Part shown: piece by piece, positions 20,591 to 33,563 of the stretch | How the letters are laid out: each line of letters begins with the position of its first letter | Numbering within the stretch: the stretch's first letter is position 1 | Assembly: GCA_947646735.1 (NCBI GenBank) | Contig: CANTFK010000275.1 | Location: 60,367 to 124,366 of the forward strand | Origin: Peronospora farinosa | Lineage: Eukaryota > Oomycota > Peronosporomycetes > Peronosporales > Peronosporaceae | Direction of reading: 5' to 3' | DNA: 64,000 nucleotides | Notes under the pieces: generated by a model | The model's database searches: none | What the model saw: only the letters and a program-made list of their open reading frames with translations | What the model was told of the DNA's origin: nothing | Translations under genes and position numbers: made by a program

Positions 20591-23500
20591 CTAAGGATGC
20601 TTTGCTAGTCTTGCATTTTGCCACCCATCACTCCACGTAAGACGTGATCGGATATCCTCTACGTCATCTATAAGAGCCTGCTTCTTCGACATATACTCGC
20701 TAGCTGCTTCTTTCTGCTCGGCTTGTCGTCCATCGGCGTCACACCTTCCGTCTTCCTCCTGCGAGGTGGTAGGTCTAAATATTGCCACAAGCACTTCATT
20801 CAGAACCATTCGTAGCTGCAATTGAATCCCAGCATTCATCAAACTTTGACTGAAAAGAGTTGTGACTTTGTCATGTAGAAACCAAAAGCGAAGACGGTGC
20901 AGCAATGATTGAATCAGAGACTCCACGTCGGTCCGTTTGTTTTTCTTAGCAATCGGTGTCAATGATGCTACGAAAAGTTTGCATTGTGACAGCAAAACTG
21001 AACTCCACAGCACGAGTGTATCAAGTTGCTCCTCTGCAAGCTCACCACACTGTGGCAGCTTTTCCGGGGACGCAAAACTGCCCGGGTACAATAACAACAT
21101 CATATCCAGGCACTCAGCGCTAGCGATCGGATATGAAGCCCTTTGAGAAATCAAGGATATGGCATTCGTGTCACGAGTACTAGTCACGATCTTGTCTTGC
21201 GCTAGAAGCAGGAAAATCTCCCGCATGTGCTCCAGAGCGCCAATGAAACTCGTGCTCATTACGTCCATCACAAATCGTAACAACTTCTGACCGACTTGCA
21301 ACAACGACGAGATAGTTGAGTCATCCTGCGCTTCACGTGCAGATATTGCCGCAGCCTTTTCAATTTCGCTGAAGCAGCTTGCTTCAAGCAAAACATCTTG
21401 TGCCTCCTGAATATGAACATCTCCCTCGGTATCGAACCAGTACCCACATCTCCGACAAACACTCAATACTTGATACCAGAAGTGATCGGCACGATCCAGA
21501 AGCCACTGCTTACATTGCTTCCCCTTTTCAAGATTTGAAAAAGCGTATTCTTCAACAATGAGGTCGTAAAGACGATCGCCGCCATCACCATCACCATCAC
21601 CATCGTTCTCGTTCACTCGTGGCTGTGTCAAGAACTCGAAAAACTCGCGAACACTTTCTGGTGAGTCAGACTGGAGCAGAATGTCAACTCTTTCAGCCAC
21701 AACTTCGTCGTCAGCTTCATTGATTACGTAGTGGGCTAGTTGATGCTCATCCAACGATTTTAACATACCAAGAAGGCACCATGTCAAACGATGCGATGCT
21801 GAAGACGAGGCTCCAGCTAGACAAGATTGAAGCAAGTATCCCGCAGTTTCAGCAATATCAAGACGCGCTTTTACAAGAGCTTGGCTTGCAATCGAAATGA
21901 AAAAGCTTGCAGGAAATGAGAGTTTTTCGACATCATTTTGATGGTCGGCTTCATACTCTTCTGCAACCTTTTCCTGGGATTCCAGTGCAGCCAGCAGCAC
22001 ATCTAGGGCAGATTCCACATAGATCATGTCACCTGTGCTCACAAGCGTATGAACTGCACGTGTTTTCGCCTTGACGGAACCAATATTCAGAAGGGCTAAT
22101 GCTGCTTCTCCGTGACAACCACGCACTCCAAGAAAGTCAGCGTATTTCCACAACGTGTCGTGGAGGAGAGGATCGCAGGGTCCCAACCTCGATCGAATGA
22201 GCGCTAGAGCCTCCTTGTAAGCATCAGCACTCACCAAACAAGCAACTGCAGAACGAACTTTCGCGATGCTGAGGAAATGAAATGCTGCAAGACCAACCGC
22301 ATTGACGTAACAACGGCAATAAACATCAGACAAGAATTAACAATACTAGTTTGTATGCAAGAAAACGAACCTGCCGCTATTTTGTCGCCCTGGGCATCGA
22401 CTTGGTGGGCGTACAAGTTTGTCATCTCTCGCCATACATTCATGCCGGCCACTGGAGCGTACGAAAGCCACGTTGGTGTCAAAGCTCCTTCCCTCGCTAC
22501 GATTCGTAAGGCTTCAGTGATATTGCCCTGAATTAGCAAAGTATTGGCCAGACTCTCCCATTCCCGTTTTTCCTGAAAGCGATGACATTCGGAAGTAAAG
22601 AATCCCCGAAGGGATGCACGATCGGTATGAGCAAGAAGGTTGCCTATCGGCTCATCAGCATCCTTTGCAGGCATTGTGCCAGACGCTTTCGATTTCACAC
22701 CGGCTACACTGCAGCAAGCCGAAGCAATTTCTGTTGGTGTGAGCTTCGTTTTGGAATGAAAAAGAAGCATACGCTTCTTCTTAGGCGCCTTGTTAGCCAC
22801 AAGCTTGGCGTTGCAGTTGCCTGTTAAAAGCAATTCTTGCGAGGCTTTCGAGCTGGTTGTGTCTCCGCTTTGGATCTCCACAGAAGTATGATCCGCGAGT
22901 GGTGAAGTTGATAGTGTGTCAACTTCATGCGGTTGTTTCACCTTGCCATGTTTCTTCAATCTGGGCAAAGCCTCTTTCTGCTGCTCTTTGAAATCCCAGA
23001 AACGCAGCGTTTGGTCTTCGCCGCCAGTAACAAGCGTGTACGGTAGTACCCAGTCAAGCGACAGGACACGGCCAACATGATAATTGAAATACGCTTCCCT
23101 CTGAAAGGATGCCAAATTCCAAACTTGAACAGTTCCATCAGCAGAACTTGAGGCGAGAAAGGACTGGGATTCGTCGGAGCTCCACCATCGTAAGGCTAAA
23201 ATCTTGTTTGAGTGACCTGCTAAGCTTCCGAGAAGACGACGTTCTTGAACCACTTCGCCTACTTTGATTGCAGTTGCTTGCGTTGTACAAGTAGTAGCCA
23301 TTTTACAGCTGTAGATGAATATTTTTCCATCTTGACCTCCGGAAGCCAGTAAGCTTGCATCAGTACCTTTGCCCCACGCTAGACATGTTACGGACGTCAA
23401 ATGCTCGTGGAAGCGATGTACTACTGTGCTATTATCGTAAGCACCCTCCTCCCATCTCATTACTTCCACGATACCATTAGCGCGCCCGATAGCGACCAGC

Positions 23501-25686
23501 TCACATTGCTCGTCCCACTCAAACGCGACATTATGTAGCGTGATATTACGAGATTTCTGGTCAACCACATCAGCGTTTGATTCCAAAAGAGCACCGCCAG
23601 TGTCGCAGCTCCACAAGAAGACCTTCAGATCATCTTCGTCGCAACGTCTCGTCTGGTTTTCTTGAGCAACCAATGCGCTTTCAAGACACTGACCCTTAGC
23701 CTGTGCAGCTTCTAATTGCTTAATAATCGCAAGAAAAGAGTTGTCTCCTTTGTCACTACCGTCAGCGTTCTTCGGCTTTCGAACAATCCATCGAAGCTGT
23801 TGCACCTCTTCATCGTGACTAGTGCGAAAATGGGTGTATGTCTTCGTTTGGACATCGTATACCCCAATGCGCCCATCTTCCATACCGTAAGCTAACAATG
23901 ACTGACGAAATGGATGCCACTGAACGCAAGTGATCTTGCTCTGTAACCCCTTCCACAACAGATCGCACTGATAGGCGCTTGTTACACATGAAGCATTCAT
24001 GCCTAGTTGCCAAAGCCGAATTGTCTGGTCCCCAATTCCAGCAGCTACGAGGCCTGTTGCTGCATTATAGGATACGCTGTAAACATGCCCGCCCAATCCA
24101 CTCAGCTTCTCCACACAAGTTGCTGCTGAGGGTTTTGAAGACAAATTTTCCTTCCAAAGCCTTAGTTCCCGATCAAGAGAAACCGTTAGCATAGACACGG
24201 CTTCGTTTGCATCCGTTCCAGAGCCCCGAGGAGGTACCATCGCAATGCAAAAAAGCATTCGACTATGGCCACCTTTGACAACAACAGGTTTGCATGTTGT
24301 ACGACGATTCTTTCCTTCTTTTCTCTGAGCGTCCATCGTGGCTACATTCCATTCCCAGCGCAATAAACTGCCATCGAACGACCCTGACCAAAGACTATGT
24401 TTGTCCACTGTTTTTTGGAGGCTGTTCAAGCTCCAGGCTATAGGAAGCCACAGCTGCTTGGCCTGGGTATATGACATGCCTTGCTTTCCCGTTGGAAGTC
24501 GCAGCACCTGGTCCAACTCAGGATCTTTCGCGCCGCTCATAGAGACTTTCCAGACTTTGATCGTTTTATCACGAGAAGATGAGGCCAGCCAGACTTCTTG
24601 GTCAGGAGAATTAATCAAACGCTCTCCTGCAAAACGATTTCTGACTGTCAACTTCCACGCGACACATTGAACTTCCTGGTCATGACCAGCAAGGCGGTGA
24701 CGCACGGTCCCTTTTGTAGCATCCACCAAACATAGTACTCCACTGCGGAATCCTACAGCTATCAAAGCTTTGTCGTATGGTGAGATAGCCATTGAATGAA
24801 TCCCGTCGCCTGAAATTGGCATGAAGACAGAAACTTTTCCTCTACATCCGTTGCAACAAAACAAACGTTCTACCCCGTCAGTTTGATCAGTTCACTCACT
24901 CACACTTAGAAGTTGTACATACACATCACGTTCCCACGCACTAATCTGTCCTTGTCGGTCTCCTGTTACTACAAAGTTGGCATCCAACATGGCAGACGCC
25001 GTCACAGCTGTCACCTCCACCTTATGCTTTCGATGCTGCTCAATCATTGTCAACGACGTCACATCCCTGCAAAGCACCAATTGTTAAATCTATCAAATCC
25101 TGCATTTCTCTACATTTGCAACGTTAATCTACCAAATCTGCACGCTTCCTTCCTCACCACCACAAATCAGACGCAACATCCCCGTCGTGTCCATTAAAAA
25201 CTGTATCGCAGTCACACGACGGTCGCGTTTTCCACGCACAACTTGTGCAAAGAACGAGACCTTCACTCTCGATCCAGAGACAGCAGCAGCTTCATGAACT
25301 TCTTGATTTTCAATCACCTGTCAGCATTAATGAGAACTCCTCAAAAAAAAGACCTCCTCTTCCTCTCTCATTGCCCATTTATCGACTTCTTCTCTCTCTA
25401 CCTGATAGATAAAGACGCTGTTCTTAGCTCCAAAGGCAAACAGCACCCCAAACACGTCACTTTGTCCCCAATCGCAGATCTACAGCTCATAGAATACCAC
25501 AATTTTAGACTTAAATCAACAATATAGTTCCACTTTTTAAACCGACACAACTCATTAACAACAAACCTTTGAGCAATACCAATTGGCTGACGGAGGGAAG
25601 AGATATTTGTGCGTCTTACCATATATCGGATGTAAGGATCCGTGCATTCCAGCACGAACACGGCCACCAGGAATGAGCACATCCAT
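20591..25686 (-). CDS. GEMIN5: Gem-associated protein 5 (GEMIN5) homologue
   Basis: Six exons by my reconstruction: 25686-25567, 25479-25402, 25317-25133, 25066-about 24904, about 24858-22371, 22284-20591. The junction between exons 4 and 5 is uncertain by a few codons; the others are phase-consistent. The product is about 1,570 residues (human about 1,508). A short leader carries the NWYC motif at 35-38, matching the Trp-Tyr pair that in human GEMIN5 contacts snRNA, followed by the VFGVLFAFGAKNSVFIYQ first strand. Two WD40 propellers follow, then the helical TPR-like domain (FHFLSIAKV, DAYKEALALIRSRLGP). GEMIN5 recognises the Sm site and cap of snRNAs for the SMN complex and also regulates translation. 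It is head-to-head with HEATR6; a CCAAT box is at 25738-25742. Confidence 0.88.
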
Positions 25687-25737
25687 TTTCAATTCTTCGG
25701 CTTGATGGTTTATGGTTTGTAGCTATTTGATTATTAA

Positions 25738-25742
25738 CCAAT
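25738..25742. promoter_or_regulatory. CCAAT box between GEMIN5 and HEATR6 starts
   Basis: CCAAT lies 52 bp upstream of the GEMIN5 start codon in a short divergent gap. The same box recurs at a similar distance before several other genes in this window (see findings). Confidence 0.4.
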
Positions 25743-26025
25743 CACTGACGATGTAGCCATATCTAAAGAGCTCATCGTCCCTGACCATGAGAAGCGGCGG
25801 TCTCTCCGCTGCCTATTAACGTCTCTTTACGACCCGAGACGTGGCGTTCCGGGACACGACGTACACGTCATCACCTTTTCAAAAACCTTCCGAGCGATTC
25901 TAGTTCAAGTTGCGTGGCAGTTGACAAGAGAGCGCGCGCGAAAAAAGCTGGGAAAGTCTTTTGTCTCTTTGATCGCTTCCTGTCTCTTCAGTCGAAGGTT
26001 GTGGACCTGCACAAGTGAATTTGCA

Positions 26026-29000
26026 ATGCGTCCCGTCATTTGTGGAACGGGGTCAAGCTCTGGTACGAGTAGTATGAGCTCAGGCAGTTTAGGGACGTCG
26101 CCATCAACCATGGGCTGGAATTTAGGCGTTCAACGTCGAGATCGGAAGCTCTGGACGACAATTGCAGATAAAGTAGAAGCTGATGTGAAGGTGTTGCAGT
26201 TGACATTGGTAGAAGTGGAAGAAATGCTCAAGCAGTTGATGGGTGTGGCGCTACCGAATCCACGGATTCGAGGAGATGTAAGTGGAAGACCATGAGATGA
26301 AGCTGGAAAATAGGAGACTAGAAGCTGATTTGTTGTTTGATGTTGGGACAGGAAATTGCAGCATTGATTACTGCATTGGCACAAGTGTTGCCATTGAGTT
26401 CGGGACTATTGTGCTCGGAGTATACACGGTTTGTGCAAAAATGCTGTTGTAAGGAGAGAGTGTTGTTTTCAAGCACGCAGCTACGTGTGGTCATGACGTT
26501 TTTGCTCAAGTTTATTAAAACGTGTCCTAGTTGGTATACGGCCAACTCGATCCGTGCATTAGGTCAAGTATTGCATGATAATGCTGATCGGGCGAGCAAA
26601 GAGTTCGAACTGTTATTTGCGGTGCTGCTGAAGCATTTGGATCCATCGGGCGTGGACATTGAAGCCCGATACGCAGCCACAAATTGTGTGTCGAACATTT
26701 GCACGCAGGCTGGAAAAACACCCGAGGTGTATCACTACTTTTCGTCGTTATTACGAGTGGTGGTGGAGAATTTTCGACAGCAGGCTCTCAGCTTGACGAA
26801 GGGCCAAAACGATCGCATTCTCGTAAAGGCATGTACCTCTAGCATGAAGTGCGTGTTCACGATCATCAACTCGAATTTCGACCGCCTGAGTGATCGCATC
26901 GCCGCGACGCTGCCCAGTCTGCTCAGTTCCATGCGCCAGGTAGTGGGTTATGGCCTTGTGCTCAAGATTGGTCATAGCGACGTGGTGTTCTCGTATCAAG
27001 AAGAGCTGCACCCTTCTGACTCCGATTCGTCCGCGTATGGCTCTGACGGTAGTATGGGATTACGCGAAATTGAGGAGTAAGTGCTTTGTATCGCGTAGTT
27101 TTTCTTCAATTGCTCATGCTAGTATTATGATACTTGTAGCGGCTTGCTGGCAAGACTGCGCGTTACTGTGCTGTACACACTAGAAGCAATTGCGGAGCAT
27201 TTTCCGAACGCCATAACTTCGTCCATGGGGCTTTATCTACCAGAGCAAACCACGCCTTTCATGACGTTGTTTAGCAACACGCCATCGGTTCTTACTCTGC
27301 TCATTGCAGACCCAAGCGAAAAAGTTCGCATGACTGCTGCCAAGTTTGTGGACACTTTTTGGGAGAAGATCCCTCTGAAGATGTACTTCCGACGTTCATC
27401 TGGGGCCAGTGCAACGACTGCACCTACCGCGTCGTCGATGTCGTTTGCATCGATGCCGAAGCGGATCTCTCTGATGCTGTATCAGGTGCATGTTGCTTTG
27501 GTGTACTGTATTCAGCACGAGAGAGAGTCTGCACCACTTGCACAGATACTCAAGGTGAGCAAATCACGATGACTGTAGTATGGTCGGTCGATCTATTGCT
27601 AAGTGTTTCGTGTTGTTTGATGAATGTAGAGCACTTCGTCAATAATTCAGCGCTTCCCCTATGGAAACGTGGCTGCGATTCTCGATCAGATGGAGCTCAC
27701 ACCAAGCCTGGGAGATATTTTGAAGGCACTTGCATCAAGTTTGTATGTAGCAGCAGCGTCAACTGGCAAGTTTTTCACGCAGTTTGACTTCTAGAATCGT
27801 TTTTTAACTGTCATTGTGGTGTGTGCTCCGCTAAATGTGTTTGATAGATCATGGTGTTCGAATGGCGAGCTTGTCGTGCATGTCAACACTTCTCAACGTT
27901 CAGGAGACTCTTCCGTCTGTTCTGGAGTGGATGGTGCACACAAGCGATACTGACCGCGTGATCCGAGTTGCACACATATCGATCGCGTGCGGTACATGGT
28001 TACTGCGCCACCATTCGTTCGTTGAAGAGCTTTTGCTGATAGCATCCCGGCCTGATGACTCGTCGCGCACATTGCTACGCTTGGAGGCTATGTCACTCTT
28101 GTCTAAGGTCGCAAAGAACTACTCACCAGCTCTAAGTGCCAATTGGAAGCAACTTTTGGAGTTCATGCTGACAGCATTTCGAGATATGGATCCTAATGTA
28201 CGTCTCCAAGCGGTAAAAATATTGGAGAACTACATCAAGGGCGAGAATGGATGTCCTGATAGTTCAATCCTTGGAAGCAGAAGCGCGAGGGATGCTTGTC
28301 GTGTCGACTGTTTGGAGTTTATGGCGACACACTTAGTGCGAGCATTTTATGACACCTCACACCATGTTCGTGCGAGTGTCTGTGCATGCTTTACGCTATT
28401 GTCTGCTCAAGACTGGACCTGGCTTGGTGAGAAGAAACGGTCCCGACGCCTTCCAGTATTGGTGGCAAAGAGTGGCGGCTACAACGGACCAGAGCCTAAC
28501 GCTTCGTGCCTGGACGGATACACTCGGATTATCCTGCAAACTCCGAAAGACAGCTCCCCAGTCGTACGTGCTGCGGGATTCCGACTACTAGGGTCGCTGT
28601 GCCTTGCTCCAACGTTTAAGACGTGCGGGTTTGCGAGCAGTGTCGTGAGCTTAGCATTGGAGGCTCTTGGCGACTCAACTCTAAACGTACGTGTTCGGGC
28701 TGCATGGGCGTTGGGCAATGTTTGCACCACCATTGGCCCCGAGTCCATTCCAGAGAGCGATAAGTCTTCGCTCTCTTCACTAGCGCCGCCATCTTTGTTT
28801 GAAGCCAAAGTGGAATCTTCTGTGGCATCCCCAAGGGTACCACCGAAGGTGCTGTACGAACTACTACCGGAGAAGCAGTTGCGCCTGGTGATTGAGAAGA
28901 TGATGGTGTATATTAACGACAACGACAAGGTGGCGTCAAGCGTGGCTCGAACACTGGGACTAGTGTGTCGTTGGATAAGCTTTTCACCCTTCCGACGTAC

Positions 29001-29799
29001 TCTCACGCCCAAAAACTGTGCGTGGTTGGATGATCTGTTGGGGCAAGCAATGACTGTGCTAGCAGGCAAAATCAACGCAGGCTCGCCCAAGGTCAGATGG
29101 AATGCGTGCCATGCTATCGCTAAGGTTCTGCTATGTCCCAGCTTGCCATTATCATCCGTGACTTGGGCTCCATCCGTGTTTCAGGCGCTACTGACTGCTG
29201 TCGCACAACAAGAGAATTTCAAGGTGCGTATTAGTGCCGCTACTGCGCTGCGGGTGTCTCAAACCCGAAGTGCATTTGGTTCTTTCTTCCAATCGGCACT
29301 TCGAGCCACGATGGATGCGCTGGAGACGGCGTCGGACTTGAAGGATGTGACTGAATTTCGCTACAAAGAACAATTGGAGACGCAGCTTTCCTTCACGTTG
29401 GTGCACCTGATTCACATTGCCACGGAAGAAGATGACCCACAGATATTGCAGGCATTCAAATCCAAGCCTCACGGGTTTTTATACGACTGGTTGCTACACA
29501 ACCTCCATCGCATGGTCGCGGCTATCGAGCGCGAGAGCGACGTTGTTGCTGGTGTAGTTACGGTTGGAGGGGATGGTACTGAGGAAGGTCGGGCAGGAGG
29601 AACTGGTGATGCGCATGACGTGAACCCCATCAAAAAGGACGAGTTGTTATCTGCAGTGCGCTCGTTACTGCGTATTTCGGAGCGCCTGAACACGGACAAG
29701 ACTTACACAATCAGCTGCGTTTCGCTCTTGTACGACACGAAAATTGGACTCGAGCATGATGTACTATATTCCAACGAGGATATTCCCTTTGAGCTATGA
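26026..29799 (+). CDS. HEATR6: HEAT repeat-containing protein 6 homologue
   Basis: Five exons: 26026-26277, 26352-27076, 27140-27554, 27630-27765, 27848-29799, giving about 1159 residues (human about 1181). All junctions are phase-consistent. Introns 1-3 are GT-AG; intron 4 (27766-27847) starts GCAAGT, a GC-AG intron, which is the only donor giving the right phase. The protein is an alpha-solenoid of HEAT repeats with the HEATR6-type acidic SDSDSSAYGSDGS insert before a segment reading LARLRVTVLYTL. Function of the family is poorly known. An in-frame ATG at 25921 would add 35 basic residues; 26026 is preferred because the upstream part is Arg-rich and unlike the family. Confidence 0.8.
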
Positions 29800-29940
29800 A
29801 AGGGTCGCGGCGATACCGCCCATGAGTAATAGGATGAGTAGCAAATGGCAAATACGAGCAATTCAATGACAAGTCACAGTTTTCTACTCGATCAACTAAT
29901 CTTGGGCTTACCTCGCGTGATATGTTCGTTCATCAAAATA

Positions 29941-31531
29941 CTAACGCCTGCGAAAGCGAGCACGTCTGTTTCTCTTACGACCGCCGCGATGGCGGCGTTT
30001 GCGTGGTTGTCCCTCCGGTTGCTGGCCCCGACGCTCTTTCTTTTGCTTGATTTGCTCGTCAGTAAGTGGCAAGTAGTACAACACCGGTTTTGTTTCTGTC
30101 TTTTGAAAAAATTCATCGATCGTCACCTCTAGAACAGCAAATTAGTTGTTGCATCACATATCAGTCGAAGTAAGGAATACGTACTCGGCCGCTGAGCAGA
30201 TTGTACACCGCTGCTGATTTTACTCTTTGCTTGGTCTGGTATGTTCGCCTCGCCGTGCTGGGCAACCTGACCACAACAAGTTTAATCAGCCACTACAATA
30301 AGTTTTACAGCTTGCGCTACTAGAATCATCGCAAAGTTACCTCCATGGCTGTGCAATTTATCAGCTTGACACTGAGCGATCGCCCATTTTCAGGAGGCCA
30401 TACCTTACCATCAAGTGCAGCTCTAGCTTTTTCCGCCTGTATATTTCAACATTCAAACACGAAACACATGCCATCATCATCGATAATGAACAAACACCTC
30501 TGAGAATCATACATCTTGAGAAAAAAAACTTGCAAAAGTCGTACGTACAATCTCGGAAGTAAGATATGTCACAAAGCAGTGGGTCTTGATAGCATCCATC
30601 CAGAAACCTTCTTCTACAAAGCTACCAAACTCTTGTACAAGTTCCTACAAGAGCATCGGAATCAGCCACCCACATTTCCTCCAAAAGTGCAAAATGTACA
30701 AACCTTGACAGCATTCAACGTAAATGGGCGGACAAAGTTGTCAATTCGAATCGTTAACGTCTTTTCATCCTTCCTGCTCACGAAACAGATACGAAATTCA
30801 AGAGAATCAACAACAAATACAAAAGTTAGCAGAAAAAGATACCGACACGATACAGCACAAACTGTGCACCTTACATTGCAAAAGTATCTCCCTCTGCTTT
30901 ATCATCAGCCTCGGCATTATCACTAGACAACATTGATTTGTCACCATTTTCATCCTCAGGCTGTAAACTGTTGGTCGCTTTTGTTTCCATTATCTTGGGC
31001 TTCTTTGTATCGTTTGTCATTTCTTGGTTTTCAATTGCTTCCACTGCTCTCTTGAACCCCACGGACGTTTCATTTTTGTCGTCTCTTTCATCATTCTCAG
31101 CATCTCGTTCCATCTCCAGCTCATTCTCTTTCTTTAGAGCCTTTTTTTGCTTTTCTTGACTGTCAAATGATACCTCCGTCGTCTTTTTTTCTTCCTCCGT
31201 CTCTTGTATCTCGTCCTTGTGCGTCTCTAGAGCCTCCTCCTGTATACCAACGTATACCCGCAACTAGTCAGTTCCTTTGTATACTTTACTCTATCATTTA
31301 ATCGTCTTAAACCTCCTGCAATCGCTCGTAAAGTCGCTCAAGCAGTACCGCCTTCAATCCGTTCGTGTCTAGACCGCGTTTCTTGAGCTCTCGTTGTAAT
31401 TCCTTCACCTACAAAGACAACAAATGCGTGACGTGAATAAAGAGCAGCATATGAACACACAAAACACAATATTAAAGCTGTAACAAGGCGTCAACCTTGA
31501 GGCAAGAGAGCGCATCGACAGTCACTGTCAT
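29941..31531 (-). CDS. ACIN1: Acinus homologue (SAP, RRM and SAP18-binding motif)
   Basis: Eight exons: 31531-31496, 31410-31315, 31239-30875, 30773-30704, 30644-30549, 30436-30341, 30266-30185, 30128-29941. They sum to 1029 nt, an intact 342-residue protein. An N-terminal SAP motif ([18 protein letters not shown]) is followed by a Glu/Lys-rich acidic linker. An acinus-type RRM comes next ([35 protein letters not shown]). The C-terminal RNPS1/SAP18-binding motif reads [18 protein letters not shown] and runs into a basic tail. Acinus forms the ASAP complex with RNPS1 and SAP18, a peripheral exon-junction-complex factor in splicing. Shorter than animal acinus, so this is close to a minimal version. 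Convergent with HEATR6 (141 bp apart) and divergent with TTI2. Confidence 0.85.
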
Positions 31532-31556
31532 CCTCACAAGTAGCAAATTTTACCAC

Positions 31557-31617
31557 TTAAATACTACGAATTACGGCTATTTCGATCGTAAGAAATCCCT
31601 TTCTTAGTAGTATTTAA
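31557..31617. promoter_or_regulatory. Inverted repeat in the acinus/TTI2 divergent promoter
   Basis: TTAAATACTACGAA (31557-31570) is an inverted copy of TTAGTAGTATTTAA (31604-31617), 13 of 14 bases matching, 33-nt spacer. It begins 26 bp upstream of the acinus start and sits in the 252-bp gap before TTI2. Confidence 0.5.
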
Positions 31618-31783
31618 ACAATAAAAACAGCTGCAAATGGACTAAAAAGTAATTGAAATGGGCACACTGAATGGGTCTTTTTTACCAATTCATTTATAAA
31701 TAATTTACGTACTTAGAACGGATAGAATCAGACGGATGATATATTAGCACTGTAGCTCAAAAAGATCTGATTCGACCGACAAT

Positions 31784-33175
31784 ATGAGCACTGACATCAG
31801 TGAGCAGCTACTTGCCGTCGGTGCTCATGCCTCTCTACTTTCAAGTGAGCTCCAGGACGCTCAGAAACTGACCGATGCACTGGTACATGCTAGTGCATTA
31901 GAACTGCAATCGCTTCTTTGTGACGTCATTCCCGTCGTTAAAACTCTCAGTCGCGTAGTGATCAAGTGCATTGGAATGGCAGCAGCAGCAGCAGCAGATA
32001 CACAAAATGGGACACTTTTAATGGCTCTCGAGGACAAATTGCTCCCGATATTGCACGTCTTTCATGCACTCGTGGACCGATTGACGTGTCAAGAGTTACA
32101 AGACGAAAAGGAACTGCTTAATTGGCTACCGTTTGTGCTCACGGCGTGTTACTTTGTGAATGGAGTCGAACTGCCGTGTTCAGCTTTAATGCAGAGTCTT
32201 GTGCTTGCTGATGAGGTGATAAATGCTGCTGTAATGCTAGTAAAAACTCAAGATCGAGAGAGTTTAGTGGCGAAATACGTTGCAGAGATGGTGGCACTGT
32301 GTGCTCATGATGTGGACAAAAAGGAGTGGGTAGCAGTGACGTCTGTCAACAAGCAAGTGATGTTAAAGGTGGTGAAGCAAGTGTCGTTTCCGTATCTAGG
32401 TGGTGATTTGCTTGGCCGTCTGCTGGCACTTACGTTCCCGTTGGTAGACGATCTGACTGACTCGACACAGTTAATTGGAGCTCAACTGCTTTGCCACATT
32501 ATAAAGAATGTTACACCTACAGAACTACGCTGGTACTCGGATGTTCTGCTTGAGGTGCTGCATACTGCCATTGTTTCGCGTAAACCAGATACTCTTGACG
32601 TACTGCTTGAGTGTCTTGTAGAATCGCTGGACATTGTATCTCTTCCGAGCGAGCTTAAGCACTATGACCGGTTTATGCCGCGGCTACTTCGTGACGCAAG
32701 TCTGTGCAGTGATGTCGCTCTCCGAGTTGTCTTTGTGCGCCATCTCCGTGTTTTAGTAGTTCGTCAGGGAGCACCACACAGCCTCAATGTCATCCGCTAC
32801 CTGCAGCCGCTGCTGAAGGTATTGATCGCGGGATTTGAGAGCATCAACGTTGCCCTTGTGATGGCGACACTCGAAACCTTACGAGCTACTGTGCTTGCTG
32901 CGTGGCCTCGTATTGCGCCACATACCGAGCAGATTCTGGTCGGCGTGCTACGTGCTGTTGCTTTCTGTGAGTTGTTTGATGAAGGTGCTGATTTTACACC
33001 AACTCCAAAACAGCAGAAGCAGCTCCTCGCACAGTGTGAAGACGTTGTGGACCTGCTGCACCAAGTCAACTCCGAAAAGTCCGTCGTTGGTGATATGCTT
33101 GCAATTGTGAGTAACCAGAGCTCGAAGCTATCGCCGTTTTGTAATCGTATGCAAGCCAAGTGGACGACTAGGTAG
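31784..33175 (+). CDS. TTI2: TELO2-interacting protein 2-like HEAT-repeat protein
   Basis: Single-exon, 463 residues (human TTI2 about 508). All-helical HEAT-type protein. The segment PLVDDLTDSTQLIGAQLLCH followed by NVTPTELRWYSDVLLEVL matches the shape of the TTI2 core (a short helix pair reading as Leu/Asp-rich followed by a conserved loop and an Asn-Val-x-Pro turn). TTI2 works with TELO2 and TTI1 to mature PIKK kinases such as TOR and ATM. A run of Ala codons (GCA repeat, about 31979-31999) is a small length-variable site. Assignment rests on this core and on length; another HEAT protein is possible. Confidence 0.65.
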   Translation: MSTDISEQLLAVGAHASLLSSELQDAQKLTDALVHASALELQSLLCDVIPVVKTLSRVVIKCIGMAAAAAADTQNGTLLMALEDKLLPILHVFHALVDRLTCQELQDEKELLNWLPFVLTACYFVNGVELPCSALMQSLVLADEVINAAVMLVKTQDRESLVAKYVAEMVALCAHDVDKKEWVAVTSVNKQVMLKVVKQVSFPYLGGDLLGRLLALTFPLVDDLTDSTQLIGAQLLCHIIKNVTPTELRWYSDVLLEVLHTAIVSRKPDTLDVLLECLVESLDIVSLPSELKHYDRFMPRLLRDASLCSDVALRVVFVRHLRVLVVRQGAPHSLNVIRYLQPLLKVLIAGFESINVALVMATLETLRATVLAAWPRIAPHTEQILVGVLRAVAFCELFDEGADFTPTPKQQKQLLAQCEDVVDLLHQVNSEKSVVGDMLAIVSNQSSKLSPFCNRMQAKWTTR

Positions 33176-33306
33176 TTCATTGAACTATAGCTTTGCGATT
33201 ATCGAGCTGACTCAACTGTAAACGGGTTCTCATTGCAGCATGTTGACATTGTCCAGATGTCTTGCTCAAACCATGAGACACAATTGATGCATGTACTACC
33301 CCACAA

Positions 33307-33325
33307 AGAGAGAGAGAGAGAGAGA
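33307..33325. repeat. AG microsatellite
   Basis: (AG)n run of about 19 nt between the TTI2 and PEPCK 3' ends. The two genes converge here with a 388-bp gap that holds nothing else I can name. Confidence 0.8.
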
Positions 33326-33563
33326 CTCGACATGGACTGCAGTACATGTACAATCTACTGATACTAAGCTGGATACAGGGATCATGAACACCATGACTAC
33401 TGCATTTCGTGATTATATTTATTGACTTTGATGCATGCACTAAGAAACAACGCACTAACTAGATACGAGACTGGTAGCCCTCCCACGACTTTCAAAGCTA
33501 CTGACGCAGTCCACGCCATTGCAGCCGTTCAGTAGAAAAGCCAAGCTACCATATTGACACCAC

